A stretch of 64,000 nucleotides of DNA, taken from Collinsella tanakaei YIT 12063. Its GTDB lineage: Bacteria > Actinomycetota > Coriobacteriia > Coriobacteriales > Coriobacteriaceae. The translations under genes and the position numbers were made by a program. Shown here in pieces: positions 24,901 to 32,950 of this stretch. Position 1 is the stretch's first letter; the number at the start of each line of letters is the position of its first letter. The notes beneath the pieces are model-generated. The model searched no databases. It saw only the letters and a list, made by a program, of their open reading frames with translations, and had not been told where the DNA came from. The stretch is taken from positions 58,835 to 122,834 of the forward strand of contig NZ_JH126475.1 in the NCBI RefSeq assembly GCF_000225705.1, given 5' to 3'.

Positions 24901-25749
24901 ATTGGTGAGGATGCCCTGGGCTTTAAGCCACTTGGCGCCGATGGTGCCCATGTCCATGAGGCAGACGGGCTTCTCGTCGCGGCCCAGCTCGTGGCGCATC
25001 TCCATGTAGCGGTCGAAGGCGGCCTGGACCACGGAGTCATCGATCTCGATGTTCTCGAGCACGGTGCCAAAGGTGGTGTGGCGGCAATGGTCGGACCAGT
25101 AGGTGTCGATGACGCGGATCTCGGTGATGGTGGGATCGCGGTCCTCGTCCTTAAAATACTGCTGGCAAAACGCGATGTCCGCCTCGTCCATGGCAAGGCC
25201 GCGCTCGGCGATGAAGGCGGCGAGGCCGGCCTCATCGAGCTCGCGGAAGCCGTCGATGATCTCGACTGGCTCGGGCTCGGGAACATCCTGGGTAAGGGTT
25301 TCGGGGAGCTCGAGCGTGGCCAGGCGCGCCTCGACGGGATTCACCACGTAGCGCTTGATGGCCTCGACGTCCTCGTCGGACAGCTCGCCGTCCAGGATAT
25401 AGACCTTGGCGGAGCGGACGGTGGGGCGCTCGCCCTGGGAGATGAGCTGGATGCACTCGCTGGCGGAATCCGCGCGCTGGTCGAACTGGCCGGGCAGGAA
25501 CTCCACGGCGAACGTGGCGACGCCGCCGGCGGGCAGCTCGTCGTAGGCGAAGTCCACCTGGGGTTCGGAGAACACGGTGGGGACGCAGGAGCGGAACAGG
25601 TCCTCGTCCGCGCCTTCCACGTCGTAACGGTTAATGAGGCGCAGGGAGTCGAGCCCCTTTACGCCGAGGATGGTGACGAGCTCGCTTTTAAGCTGCTGCG
25701 CCTCTACATCAAAGCCGGGTTTCTTCTCCACGTAGACGCGAGAGACCAT
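21913..25749 (-). CDS. purL: phosphoribosylformylglycinamidine synthase, single-chain
   Basis: A 1278-residue FGAR amidotransferase that converts FGAR, glutamine and ATP to FGAM in the fourth step of purine synthesis. It is the large fused form: an N-terminal PurS-like part, the two-lobed PurL synthetase (for example LFLFKNETHNHPTEIEPFGG, DKIILLGGRTGRDGIGGATG and GAIGGKDSMSGSF), and a C-terminal class I glutaminase. The glutaminase triad is visible as Cys1119 in GICNGFQ, His1249 and Glu1251 in GHVER. It stands alone with no other pur genes nearby, has a strong terminator on its 3' side and is divergent from the iron transporter operon. The opposite strand has a very long open frame, a by-product of the GC-rich codon pattern. 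Confidence 0.96.
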   Translation of the reverse strand: MVSRVYVEKKPGFDVEAQQLKSELVTILGVKGLDSLRLINRYDVEGADEDLFRSCVPTVFSEPQVDFAYDELPAGGVATFAVEFLPGQFDQRADSASECIQLISQGERPTVRSAKVYILDGELSDEDVEAIKRYVVNPVEARLATLELPETLTQDVPEPEPVEIIDGFRELDEAGLAAFIAERGLAMDEADIAFCQQYFKDEDRDPTITEIRVIDTYWSDHCRHTTFGTVLENIEIDDSVVQAAFDRYMEMRHELGRDEKPVCLMDMGTIGAKWLKAQGILTNLDESEEINACTVKVTVDVDGEGQDWLFLFKNETHNHPTEIEPFGGAATCVGGAIRDPLSGRSYVYQAMRVTGAADPTVPVSATIAGKLPQRKLVTTAAAGYSSYGNQIGLATGQVSELYHPGYMAKRMEVGAVVGATPASHVRRECPAPGDKIILLGGRTGRDGIGGATGSSKAHNVESIEKDGAEVQKGNAPMERKLQRLFRRGDACRLIKRCNDFGAGGVSVAVGELADGLYIDLDMVTKKYDGLDGTELAISESQERMAVAVAEADVDEFMGYAAEENLEATVIAEVTCEPRVRMAWQGNAIVDLSREFLNSNGAPKFQDVHVPGQGIAPIDPESELAHAALEEFGSLDNVYESTVPMVPGAEEVESFEKAMRTLVSDLNVCSNKGLSERFDSTIGAATVLMPFGGTRQLTPAQAMVAKFPVDGETTTVSGMAWGFNPYIMEADQFRGAYLSVVESIARLVATGFDHRSAYLSFQEYFERLRDVPERWGKPMAAVLGALMAQVDLGVGAIGGKDSMSGSFEDLDVPPTLVSFAVAVDKLANVVSPEFKVAGSRVALIQPAYREDDLLPQTDSLLAAFDAVEGLVREGKALSVSTAGFGGLAEILFKACLGNKLGFQLSDAYYEAEGRDLFDHSYGCFVVELAEGTELPAAGGVEVIELGCTTQAYEFTAYGETLDMEDLQEAWESGIEGVFPYRSAADEKLETVATESYSCEEEGRIRVTYGGLKIAKPRVIIPVFPGNNCEHDSARAFTAAGAEADIFVINNLTPENVAESTRELARRIRESQIVMIPGGFSGGDEPDGSAKFITAFFRAPEVTEAVRDLLQARDGLMLGICNGFQALIKLGLVPYGDIVDATADAPTLTFNQIGRHQSRLVRTRICSDLSPWLTQCDPEELYTVAISHGEGRFVANDDVLSQLRAGGQIATQYVDVAGMPSMDLDVNPNGSVACIEGITSPDGRVFGKMGHVERRGDDLYKNVPGEKFMPLFESGVAYFS

Positions 25750-25968
25750 TGATGCCTGCCTTCCTGTTGGATGGTCGGTGCGAATCGACGGCGGCGGCCG
25801 GTGTCCGGATGCGCTGAGAACTGCAGCGGCACCGCCTTTAACCGTGCGACTTTATTAACCTCACCATGATACGACAGGAATGTGGTGGCAGGCTGCAGGT
25901 TTCGGGTGGGGTTGCGCGGGTAAGGCCATCTCAGGGAATCTCCCTTGTTCGACGTTACCGTTTGTTTC

Positions 25969-25999
25969 TTGACGAGAATAATATTCATGCGAGAATAAT
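25969..25999 (+). promoter_or_regulatory. promoter and repeated operator-like element before iron ABC operon
   Basis: TTGACG at 25969-25974 and AATAAT at 25994-25999 could be -35 and -10 boxes (19 bases apart). GAGAATAAT is repeated at 25974-25982 and 25991-25999, and the first copy is part of the palindrome GAATAATATTC (25976-25986). An AT-rich repeat in this place fits a Fur/DtxR-like iron operator. Confidence 0.4.
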
Positions 26000-26020
26000 C
26001 AGCGTTGTAATGCCTGCTAG

Positions 26021-27109
26021 ATGGGAAGAGAAGTGGCAAAGACTGCATGCGAACGCGCCGCTCGCGGCGAGGCGTCCTCACGTGCGCTGGTGGGGGTCTC
26101 TATTCGCCGTGCACGCCTGGTGACCGTCGCGGCCGCGGCGCTGCTTCTTGTTCTGGCGGCGGTATCGCTCATGCTGGGGCGCTATCCCATAGACCCCGCT
26201 CAAGCGGTGCTCATGCTGGTTGATCGCGTGGTGCCGGTTGAACGGGTGTGGACCAACCAGCAGGCGACGCTATTCTTCAACGTGCGCCTGCCGCGCATCG
26301 CGCTGGCCTGCATGGTGGGCGCGAGCCTTTCGGCTGCCGGCGCCGCCTTTCAAGGCACGTTTAGAAACCCCCTGGTGTCACCGGATGTCTTGGGTGCTTC
26401 GCAGGGGGCCGCCCTGGGCGCGGCGGCGGCGCTGCTTGCGGGCGCGGGATCGTTTGCCGTTTCCGCATGGGCGTTTGCCGCGGCTATGGCCACCGTGGCG
26501 GTGGTGATGCTGGTTAGCGCCCGGGCCCGAGCATCTGAGCACTCGCTTACGGTGGTGCTGGTGGGCGTTATGGTGAGCAGCCTGTGCCAGGCAGGCGTGT
26601 CTTTTGCCAAGCTGGTGGCGGACCCGTCAAACCAGCTTCCCGCCATCACCTATTGGCTGATGGGTAGTCTTACGGGCGCGCGCATGGCGGATGTGCTCTT
26701 CGCCGCCGTTCCCATGGCGGCGGGCGCCGCAGTGCTTCTGGCGCTGCGTTGGCGCATCAATTTGCTGACCATGGGCGATGACGAGGCCCGCACCATGGGC
26801 GTCAACGCGCGTCGGCTTCGCATGGCGGTCATGGTCGCGGCGACGCTTCTTACGGCGGCGAGCGTCTCGGTAAGCGGCATGATCGGCTGGGTCGGCCTGG
26901 TGATCCCGCACGTGGCGCGCATGCTTATCGGGTGCGACTATCGCCGTCTGCTTCCCGCCAGCATGTTGCTGGGCGCGTCGTTTCTGCTTGTGGTCGATAA
27001 CGTGTCGCGCCTTGCTTACACGGCGGAGATTCCCATAGGCATCCTCACAGCGTTTTTGGGCGCCCCCTTCTTCCTGTACCTCATCATGACCAGGAGGCGC
27101 GGCGCATGA
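26021..27109 (+). CDS. FecCD-family ABC importer permease
   Basis: A 362-residue permease with about nine or ten helices. Family signatures are LPRIALACMVGASLSAAGAAFQGTFRNPL near residues 90-118 and SVSGMIGWVGLVIPHVARML, the loop that contacts the ATPase. Such permeases import siderophores, haem or cobalamin. ATG 26021 is used; GTG 26033 with GGAAGAG upstream is an alternative. The stop overlaps the start of the ATPase gene (ATGA). It is the first gene of a four-gene operon with ATPase, binding protein and NTPase. Confidence 0.9.
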   Translation: MGREVAKTACERAARGEASSRALVGVSIRRARLVTVAAAALLLVLAAVSLMLGRYPIDPAQAVLMLVDRVVPVERVWTNQQATLFFNVRLPRIALACMVGASLSAAGAAFQGTFRNPLVSPDVLGASQGAALGAAAALLAGAGSFAVSAWAFAAAMATVAVVMLVSARARASEHSLTVVLVGVMVSSLCQAGVSFAKLVADPSNQLPAITYWLMGSLTGARMADVLFAAVPMAAGAAVLLALRWRINLLTMGDDEARTMGVNARRLRMAVMVAATLLTAASVSVSGMIGWVGLVIPHVARMLIGCDYRRLLPASMLLGASFLLVVDNVSRLAYTAEIPIGILTAFLGAPFFLYLIMTRRRGA

Positions 27110-27954
27110 GTATCAAGATCAAGGACCTCTCCTTCTCATATGGCACGCGTCGATGCGCTGGCGCGGGGCGTGGGCAAGTGCCCTATGACGTGTTGCGGCA
27201 CATTGACCTGGACCTTCCAGACGGCTGCTTGGTCAACGTGCTGGGTCCCAACGGAGCGGGCAAGTCGACGCTGTTTCGCTGCATGCTCTGCCTTGAGGAC
27301 GGCTATACCGGCTCTATCGCTATCGACGGGCGCGACCTGCGCCAGATGAGCGTGCGCGAGCGTGCCCGCACGATAGCCTACATTCCTCAGACGCACGAGT
27401 CCGTGTATGACTACAGCGTACTCGACGTGGTGCTTATGAGCGCCGCTTCGCAGACGGGCGCCTTTGGGGTTCCGCGCGCCGACCAGGTGAAGCGCGCTTG
27501 GGAGGCTCTTGAGCGCGTGGGCATAGCCCGCCTGGCGCATCGTCCGGCGACGCGAATCTCCGGTGGCGAGCAGCAGTTGGTGCTTATCGCCCGGGCGCTG
27601 GCGCAAAACGCGCGTACCATCATCATGGACGAGCCCACTTCTGCGCTCGACTATGGCAACACCATGCGCGTGCTGGGTTGCGTTCGCCAGCTGGCCCGCG
27701 AGGGCCTTTCCATCATCCAATCGACCCACCAGCCGGACCAGGCGTTTTTATTCGCCGATAAGGTGCTGGCCATTAACAAGGGGCGCGTTCGCGCCTTTGG
27801 CGATCCGCGCGACGTGATAACGGAGGAGCTTGTTGCGGAGCTCTACGGCGTGGACGTCTCCATTTGCTCCCTGTTTGGCGACCGCATGCGGGTATGCGTG
27901 CCGTCGCAAGAGATAGATGTGACAGGGCAGGATGCGCGATCGCGCGTCAAGTAG
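27106..27954 (+). CDS. FepC-type ABC importer ATP-binding protein
   Basis: A 282-residue ATPase. Walker A is LGPNGAGKSTLFRC, the Q-loop is IAYIPQTHESVYDY, the signature is ISGGEQQLVLIARALAQ and Walker B is TIIMDEPTSALD with STHQPDQA after it. The IPQ and the QQLVLIARAL pattern are typical for FepC/BtuD-type siderophore or cobalamin importers. About 12 extra residues near position 15-25 (RCAGAGRGQVP) follow the first strand. Its start overlaps the permease gene. Confidence 0.9.
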   Translation: MSIKIKDLSFSYGTRRCAGAGRGQVPYDVLRHIDLDLPDGCLVNVLGPNGAGKSTLFRCMLCLEDGYTGSIAIDGRDLRQMSVRERARTIAYIPQTHESVYDYSVLDVVLMSAASQTGAFGVPRADQVKRAWEALERVGIARLAHRPATRISGGEQQLVLIARALAQNARTIIMDEPTSALDYGNTMRVLGCVRQLAREGLSIIQSTHQPDQAFLFADKVLAINKGRVRAFGDPRDVITEELVAELYGVDVSICSLFGDRMRVCVPSQEIDVTGQDARSRVK

Positions 27955-27966
27955 GAAAGGAAGGGT

Positions 27967-29094
27967 ATGGATATGCAGAAGAACATGGGCCGCCGCCGCA
28001 TTTTGGGCTGTGCGCTGGCTGCAGCGGCGACGCTTGCGTTGGCGCTGGGTCTGTCTGCCTGCGGGGGCGCGCCCGCTGCGGGCTCGGATGCCCAAGCGGG
28101 TTCGGCGTCGCAGCGCGAGACCAAGACCGTTGTCTTTACGGATTCCGCGGGGCGCGAGGTCGAGGTGCCTGCGAACATCGAGCGCGTGGTGCCTTCCGGC
28201 CATACGGCCACCCAGGTGCTCATCACCCTTGCACCGGAAAAACTCGCTGGTCTCTCCCAAGAGATAACCCAGGACCAGCGCGCCTACCTTACCGATGCGC
28301 CCGATGAAAGCCTTCCCGTTTTAGGCGCCGCGTTTGGTTCCAAGGGCGACTTCAATAAAGAGGCGGTTGCCGCTACCGGCGCTCAGGTGCTCATCGATAC
28401 CGGCGAGTACAAGGAGGGTATCGAGGAGGATCTGGACTCGCTGCAAGAGCAGCTGGGTATCCCTTGCGTCTTCATCGAGACCAAACTGGACGAGTGGCCT
28501 GCCGCCTACCGCAAGCTGGGCGAGCTTTTGGGCGTCGAGGACCGCGCCGAGGAGCTGGCGACATATTGCCAGGATGCCTACGACCAGGTGAGCGAGGTTA
28601 TGGCGGGCATTCCTCAGGCAGAGCGCGTTCGCGTGCTGTATTGCGTGGACGCCACGGGTACCAACGTGCTCGCCAAGGGGTCCTTCCAGTCCAACGTGGT
28701 CGATATGCTGGCGGACAACGTTGCCGTGGTCGATTCGCCCGCGGGTAGCGGAGCGGGCAACGAGTCCAACCTGGAGCAGATCGCCGTATGGGACCCCCAG
28801 GTGATCCTATTTGGCGCGGACGCGTTCGCTGCCGGCGTGGCGGACGATCCCGCATGGCAGACGCTGACCGCCATCCGAGAGGGCAGCTATCACAAGGTTC
28901 CCAACACGCCCTACGTGTGGCTCAACAACCCGCCCACCGTCAACCAGGTGCTGGGCATGCAATGGCTGGCGCGCGTGCTCTATCCCGCGCAGTTCCAGGG
29001 CAAGGGCAGCGCATATGACGTTGCCAAGTCCTATTACAAGACGTTCTATGGGTACGATCTTTCGCAGGACGAGTACGGCAGGCTGACTTCGTAA
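27967..29094 (+). CDS. iron-siderophore-type substrate-binding lipoprotein
   Basis: A 375-residue binding protein with a lipoprotein signal (ALALGLSACGG, lipid-attachment Cys32). The mature part is the two-lobed class III fold: FTDSAGREVEVPANIERVVP is the standard start of this family, followed by ATQVLITLAPEKLAGLS and a long linker helix (WPAAYRKLGELLGVEDRAEELATYCQDAY). It would be tethered to the outer face of the membrane and deliver an iron chelate, haem or similar ligand to the FecCD permease. AGGAAAGGAAGGG precedes the ATG. The ligand is not readable from sequence. Confidence 0.88.
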   Translation: MDMQKNMGRRRILGCALAAAATLALALGLSACGGAPAAGSDAQAGSASQRETKTVVFTDSAGREVEVPANIERVVPSGHTATQVLITLAPEKLAGLSQEITQDQRAYLTDAPDESLPVLGAAFGSKGDFNKEAVAATGAQVLIDTGEYKEGIEEDLDSLQEQLGIPCVFIETKLDEWPAAYRKLGELLGVEDRAEELATYCQDAYDQVSEVMAGIPQAERVRVLYCVDATGTNVLAKGSFQSNVVDMLADNVAVVDSPAGSGAGNESNLEQIAVWDPQVILFGADAFAAGVADDPAWQTLTAIREGSYHKVPNTPYVWLNNPPTVNQVLGMQWLARVLYPAQFQGKGSAYDVAKSYYKTFYGYDLSQDEYGRLTS

Positions 29095-29162
29095 CGCGCT
29101 TTGGCCCAGCGATTCTAAATGGGCGCGGGGTGAGGGGCGGCATGCGGATAAGGAGGGGAAAC

Positions 29163-29822
29163 GTGCTTTTCATACTCACGGGCGAGATCCAAACGGGCAA
29201 GACCCGTTGGTTGCAGGGCGTGCTCGGGGGCCTTTCCGCATGCGGCGTGCCCCTTCGCGGCGTGGTGGCGCCGGGAGTGTGGACAAGGGTTGGCCGCGGG
29301 TTCGAGAAGCTTGGAATCGATAACGTCTTGCTACCATCGGGCGAGGTGGTGCACCTTGCTCGCCGCCGCGATTTGGCGCAGGCGTCCGGCTGCCTGGACG
29401 CTTGCGGCCAGTCTGAGAGCGCGGGCCTGGGGTGGGCTATGGCCGATGACGCCCTCGACCGCGTGGACGCGCATTTTGTCCAGCTCATGAAAGGCGATGC
29501 ATCGCCGGCTGACGTGGGGTGCGGGGATTTTGCCCTCGAGCCCCCTCTGCTCCCGGGCTTGACGGTGGTGGACGAGTTGGGCCGTCTGGAACTGCTGCGT
29601 GGGAGGGGTCTGGTTCACGCCCTGGAGCTGCTCGAGCGCGGGCCTTCCGCGGCCTGGCCGCACGCGATCGCGGTGGTGCGGCGCGACCTGGTCCCCGCCG
29701 CGCGCGAGCGCCTGGTTGGCGCGTGGGGCGATGTTGTTGCCGTTGGACCAGATGATGAATCGGCGTCCATGGTTTGGCGCGCGCTATTAAGGGGCGCCGC
29801 CGGCACGGTTGCCGGATTGTGA
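29163..29822 (+). CDS. P-loop NTPase, THEP1-like, in iron importer operon
   Basis: A 219-residue protein beginning MLFILTGEIQTGKTRWLQGV, a Walker A loop (GEIQTGKT) at the very N terminus, and VVDELGRLELLRGRG, a Walker B with the DELG/ExG pattern of the THEP1 nucleoside-triphosphatase family. GTG 29163 is chosen because AAGGAGGGGAAAC lies just upstream; in-frame GTG 29130 and ATG 29142 are less good. It is the last gene of the importer operon. THEP1-like proteins have been seen beside transporter or cofactor genes, but their role is unknown; here a link to processing of the imported ligand is only an inference. Confidence 0.65.
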   Translation: MLFILTGEIQTGKTRWLQGVLGGLSACGVPLRGVVAPGVWTRVGRGFEKLGIDNVLLPSGEVVHLARRRDLAQASGCLDACGQSESAGLGWAMADDALDRVDAHFVQLMKGDASPADVGCGDFALEPPLLPGLTVVDELGRLELLRGRGLVHALELLERGPSAAWPHAIAVVRRDLVPAARERLVGAWGDVVAVGPDDESASMVWRALLRGAAGTVAGL

Positions 29823-30130
29823 CAATCGTTCACATTTTGGCGGCGCCGGCGCCCGCCCGCATATGAAAAAAGTGGCTCTAAGCTCTAAAACACATATATT
29901 TAGCTGCAAGAACAATTGAATGACAATACCGTCACCCCAACCTTACCGTTCGTATATGGAATAGGTTGCCCGCGCGTCCTACCCTCGTTGTCAACGGGGT
30001 GGGGCGCGCTGCTTTCCCGCTCCGTGCGCGCCTGCTCACATTCGGTAGCGCGGGCGCGTCAGTTTTCCCGTATGGATGATGGGGGCGCTTCTCGCGCCCA
30101 AGCGATCCGCACCAACGGAAGGGAATCACC
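29823..30130. other. intergenic region before the dlt operon
   Basis: No convincing gene. It holds a short GATTG/CAATC hairpin with a weak T-rich tail at the end of the importer operon, an AT-rich segment (29870-29965) where the dlt promoter probably lies, and a GGGCGC-TTCTC-GCGCCC hairpin near 30085 in the dlt leader. No -35/-10 pair is clear enough to call. Confidence 0.4.
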
Positions 30131-31657
30131 ATGAAGTACCTCGATAGAATCGAGCATTTTGCCGCCAGCCAGCCCAACGCCCCCGCGGTCCGTAGCTCTA
30201 TGGGCGGCCACATGACCTACGGCGAGCTTTGGGCGGCGTCCGAGGCCATCGCCTGCCTGCTTGCCCGCGATGGTTCCAGCTCGCCCGTGGTGGTGTATGG
30301 CCACAAGGACCCTCTTATGGTCGCCAGTTTTATCGCGTGCATGAAGGCGGGGCGGCCCTATGTGCCGGTGGACCGCTACTCCGTGCCCCAAGCCCGCGTT
30401 GCCTCCATCATCGGCCAGCTTAAAACCCCTACGGTCCTTGCGGTCGACCATTTCTCGCCCAAAGAGGCGGACGGCGCGCGCATCATCAATCGCCTGGAGC
30501 TCGATGTCGCCCAGACCATGGGCGGCCAGAGCGACCGCGACAGCTGGATAGCGGGCGACGACCTGTGCTATATCCTGTTCACCTCTGGTTCCACGGGTGC
30601 GCCCAAGGGCGTGGAGATCACCGCTTCTTGCTTCGACAACTTCACGGCGTGGGCGCGCGGCCTGGGCGGGGAGTACCGCGAGGGCCGCGTCTACCTTGAC
30701 CAGGCGCCGTTCTCCTTCGACCTGTCCGTCTTCGAGCTTGCCTGCGCGCTGTCAAGCGGCGGATCCCTTTTTAGCCTCGAGCACGAGACCCAGCAGTCGC
30801 TGCGCGCCACCTTCGAGGCCCTGCGCGCTTCCGGCGTCAACGTCTGGGTATCTACGCCCTCCTTTGCCGACCTGTGCCTTGCCAGCGAGGATTTTGACGA
30901 TCAGGTGATGCTCGCGCTGGAGACCTTCCTGTTTTGCGGCGAGACGCTTTCCGTTCGCACGGCGCAGAGGCTCATGCAGCGCTTTCCCGCGTGCAGCGTG
31001 GTCAACACCTACGGTCCCACGGAGTCCACGGTCGCCGTCACGCAGGTGGTGGTGACGCCGCAGATGGTCGCATCCGGTAGCCCCCTGCCCGTCGGCGCCC
31101 CCCGGCCTGGCACCCGCCTGCGCATTGTCGACCCGCGCGGCCGCGAGCTGGGCGCCATGCAGCCCGGTGAGGTTGTTATAGAGGGCGATACGGTGGCAAG
31201 GGGCTACCATGGCAGGCCCGATCTTACGCAGCGCGCGTTTGGCGCCGCCATGATGGACGGACGCGCCGTTCGCACGTACCGCACCGGCGATGAGGGCTAT
31301 CTGGATCAAGACGGCATGCTGCATTACCGCGGACGCCTTGACCTGCAGGTGAAACTCAACGGCTTCCGTATCGAGCTGGGCGAGATCGAGCAGCATCTGC
31401 GCCGTCTGTCCCAGGTGACCTCCGCCGCGGTGGTTCCGGTTATGCATGGCGACAAGGTTGCGCACCTGGTTGCGCACCTGGTGGTCGAGGGCGAGCTGGG
31501 CGTGTCCGAGTTTCGCGCCGGCCTCGCCATGAAGGAAGCGCTCAAAGAGACGCTGCCGCACTACATGGTTCCCAAAAAGATCATGTTCCACAGCTCGCTG
31601 CCCATGACCGGTAACGGCAAGGTCGATCGCCGCGCTCTCGCGGCATCGTCCAGATAG
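30131..31657 (+). CDS. dltA: D-alanine--[D-alanyl carrier protein] ligase
   Basis: A 508-residue adenylation enzyme that activates D-alanine and loads it onto DltC for teichoic acid modification. Core motifs are present: ILFTSGSTGAPKGVEIT (ATP-binding loop), VNTYGPTESTVAVTQ, YRTGDEGYLDQDGMLHYRGR, LNGFRIELGEIEQHL and the C-terminal catalytic Lys in GNGKVDRRAL. The length is as usual for DltA. ACGGAAGGGAA precedes the ATG. It is the first gene of a six-gene operon (dltA, dltD, dltB, dltC, small membrane ORF, second dltD). Confidence 0.95.
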   Translation: MKYLDRIEHFAASQPNAPAVRSSMGGHMTYGELWAASEAIACLLARDGSSSPVVVYGHKDPLMVASFIACMKAGRPYVPVDRYSVPQARVASIIGQLKTPTVLAVDHFSPKEADGARIINRLELDVAQTMGGQSDRDSWIAGDDLCYILFTSGSTGAPKGVEITASCFDNFTAWARGLGGEYREGRVYLDQAPFSFDLSVFELACALSSGGSLFSLEHETQQSLRATFEALRASGVNVWVSTPSFADLCLASEDFDDQVMLALETFLFCGETLSVRTAQRLMQRFPACSVVNTYGPTESTVAVTQVVVTPQMVASGSPLPVGAPRPGTRLRIVDPRGRELGAMQPGEVVIEGDTVARGYHGRPDLTQRAFGAAMMDGRAVRTYRTGDEGYLDQDGMLHYRGRLDLQVKLNGFRIELGEIEQHLRRLSQVTSAAVVPVMHGDKVAHLVAHLVVEGELGVSEFRAGLAMKEALKETLPHYMVPKKIMFHSSLPMTGNGKVDRRALAASSR

Positions 31658-31666
31658 GCGGGAGCC

Positions 31667-32947
31667 ATGAGGCGCTTCGCTGCCCTGGGGGCGGCCGCTG
31701 CCCTTGCAGTCTTTACGGGCGGCGCGTCGCTGGCAGGGCTCTACCAAACGGTTGACCGCGATCCGGTGATAGGGTATCCCAGCTTGCAGGAGGTCACCAA
31801 TTTCGATGTTATGGCGCGTTCGTACGATCGCCGCCGAGAGCAGGGCGACAACCCGCGCTTGGTCTTTGGTTCTTCCGAACTCAATCCCGGTCCGGCGGGC
31901 CCCGCTCATCCCGCGAGCCTGCTCGAGGGGGGAGACTATGGCGTGGACGTCATGGTCACGGGGCGCGCGTTTTGCGAAGACCTATGGCAGGCCATCGAGG
32001 TGGGCGCGTTCGCTGGCCGTATGGACCAGGAAGATTCGTCGCGCCGGGTGGTGCTTATCCCCAGCATGCAGTGGTTCATGTGCTACAGAAACGCCAAGCG
32101 TGACTTTACCGCGTCGTTTTCCCAGGGCGCCTATGACGCCTTTATGGCGAACCCGGTCATTTCGGACGAGCTCAAGGACCAGGTGACCCAGCGGATGGCG
32201 GTTTACGGCGTTGACCGCACGGGCCCGTCTTCTCCGTCTGCGGCGGTCGCGGCTTGGCTCGATAGCGCGAGCGACCAGCTCTTGGCGACTTTGCGCCTGT
32301 CGACCACCGCCGTCGCGCCAAGAGCCGCTGCGGACGGCAAGCGGGAGAGGGGCGTGTCGCGGGGCGCCGACGGGGGCGGGACGACGCATGCCGCGGGCTC
32401 CTCGTCCAATGCCGCGGGCTCCTCTTTGCATGCGGCCCCCAATTGGGATCAGATCTTTAGTGACGCGGACCTGACCGCGCGCGAGAAGGCGTCGTCCAAC
32501 GCCATGGGCATCAACGACTCCTGGTATGCCAAGCACCTGGCAGATTGGCAGGCGGGAACCAAGGATTGGAAGGTCGAGGGCAACGAGTACTTCAGCGAGC
32601 AGGAGTTTGAGGACTTCAAGCTGCTCTTACGCGTGTGCCGCGAGGCCGGAGTGCTTCCCATGGTCTTGATCCAGCCGGTCAAAGGAGAGCTTTACGACCA
32701 GACCATTTACGGTCCCGAGGTGCGCCAGCGCTATTACCAGATGATTCGGCAGGCTTGCGAGCAGGCCGGCGTGCCCGTGGCGGATTTTTCAAGCCACGAG
32801 TACGACACGTACTTTTTGCGCGAGTACTCCCATCCGTCCGATTTGGGCGGCGCCTACTACTCCAAGGCGATCTACACCTATCTCACCACGGGGGTCGCAG
32901 ACACCTCGCCGTCGGGCGGGGTGGCGTTTGAGACCCGGAAGGAATGA
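31667..32947 (+). CDS. dltD: DltD-family D-alanyl transfer protein, copy 1
   Basis: A 426-residue membrane-anchored protein with an N-terminal helix (AALGAAAALAVFTGGASLAGLY) and an extracellular SGNH-like domain. The nucleophile motif is LVFGSSELNPG, and the catalytic Asp/His region is YFLREYSHPSDLGG; VLPMVLIQPVKGELYD and DFSSHEYDTY are further DltD hallmarks. It moves D-alanine onto lipoteichoic acid outside the cell. It carries an insertion of ~60 residues rich in Ala/Gly/Ser near residues 205-265, encoded in part by a duplicated 21-base unit. A second DltD lies at the end of the operon. Confidence 0.92.
   Translation: MRRFAALGAAAALAVFTGGASLAGLYQTVDRDPVIGYPSLQEVTNFDVMARSYDRRREQGDNPRLVFGSSELNPGPAGPAHPASLLEGGDYGVDVMVTGRAFCEDLWQAIEVGAFAGRMDQEDSSRRVVLIPSMQWFMCYRNAKRDFTASFSQGAYDAFMANPVISDELKDQVTQRMAVYGVDRTGPSSPSAAVAAWLDSASDQLLATLRLSTTAVAPRAAADGKRERGVSRGADGGGTTHAAGSSSNAAGSSLHAAPNWDQIFSDADLTAREKASSNAMGINDSWYAKHLADWQAGTKDWKVEGNEYFSEQEFEDFKLLLRVCREAGVLPMVLIQPVKGELYDQTIYGPEVRQRYYQMIRQACEQAGVPVADFSSHEYDTYFLREYSHPSDLGGAYYSKAIYTYLTTGVADTSPSGGVAFETRKE
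32388..32424 (+). repeat. duplicated unit in dltD linker
   Basis: A 16-base block, ATGCCGCGGGCTCCTC, occurs at 32388-32403 and 32409-32424, 21 bases apart in frame, giving AAGSSSN and AAGSSLH in the flexible linker of DltD copy 1. Confidence 0.8.
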
Positions 32948-32950
32948 CGC

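Noticed and set aside
21841..25752. A 1303-codon open frame on the plus strand opposite purL
   Set aside because: It lies wholly antisense to purL, has no family pattern and a low-complexity Val/Gly/Ala/Glu composition typical of the antisense frame of GC-rich genes.
29818..29834. CRP-like site TGTGA-N7-TCACA
   Set aside because: The spacing is seven rather than six, and it overlaps the stop codon of the NTPase gene, far from the dlt start; probably chance.
29916..30134. A 72-codon ORF before dltA
   Set aside because: No ribosome site, composition without pattern, and it overlaps the leader and start of dltA.
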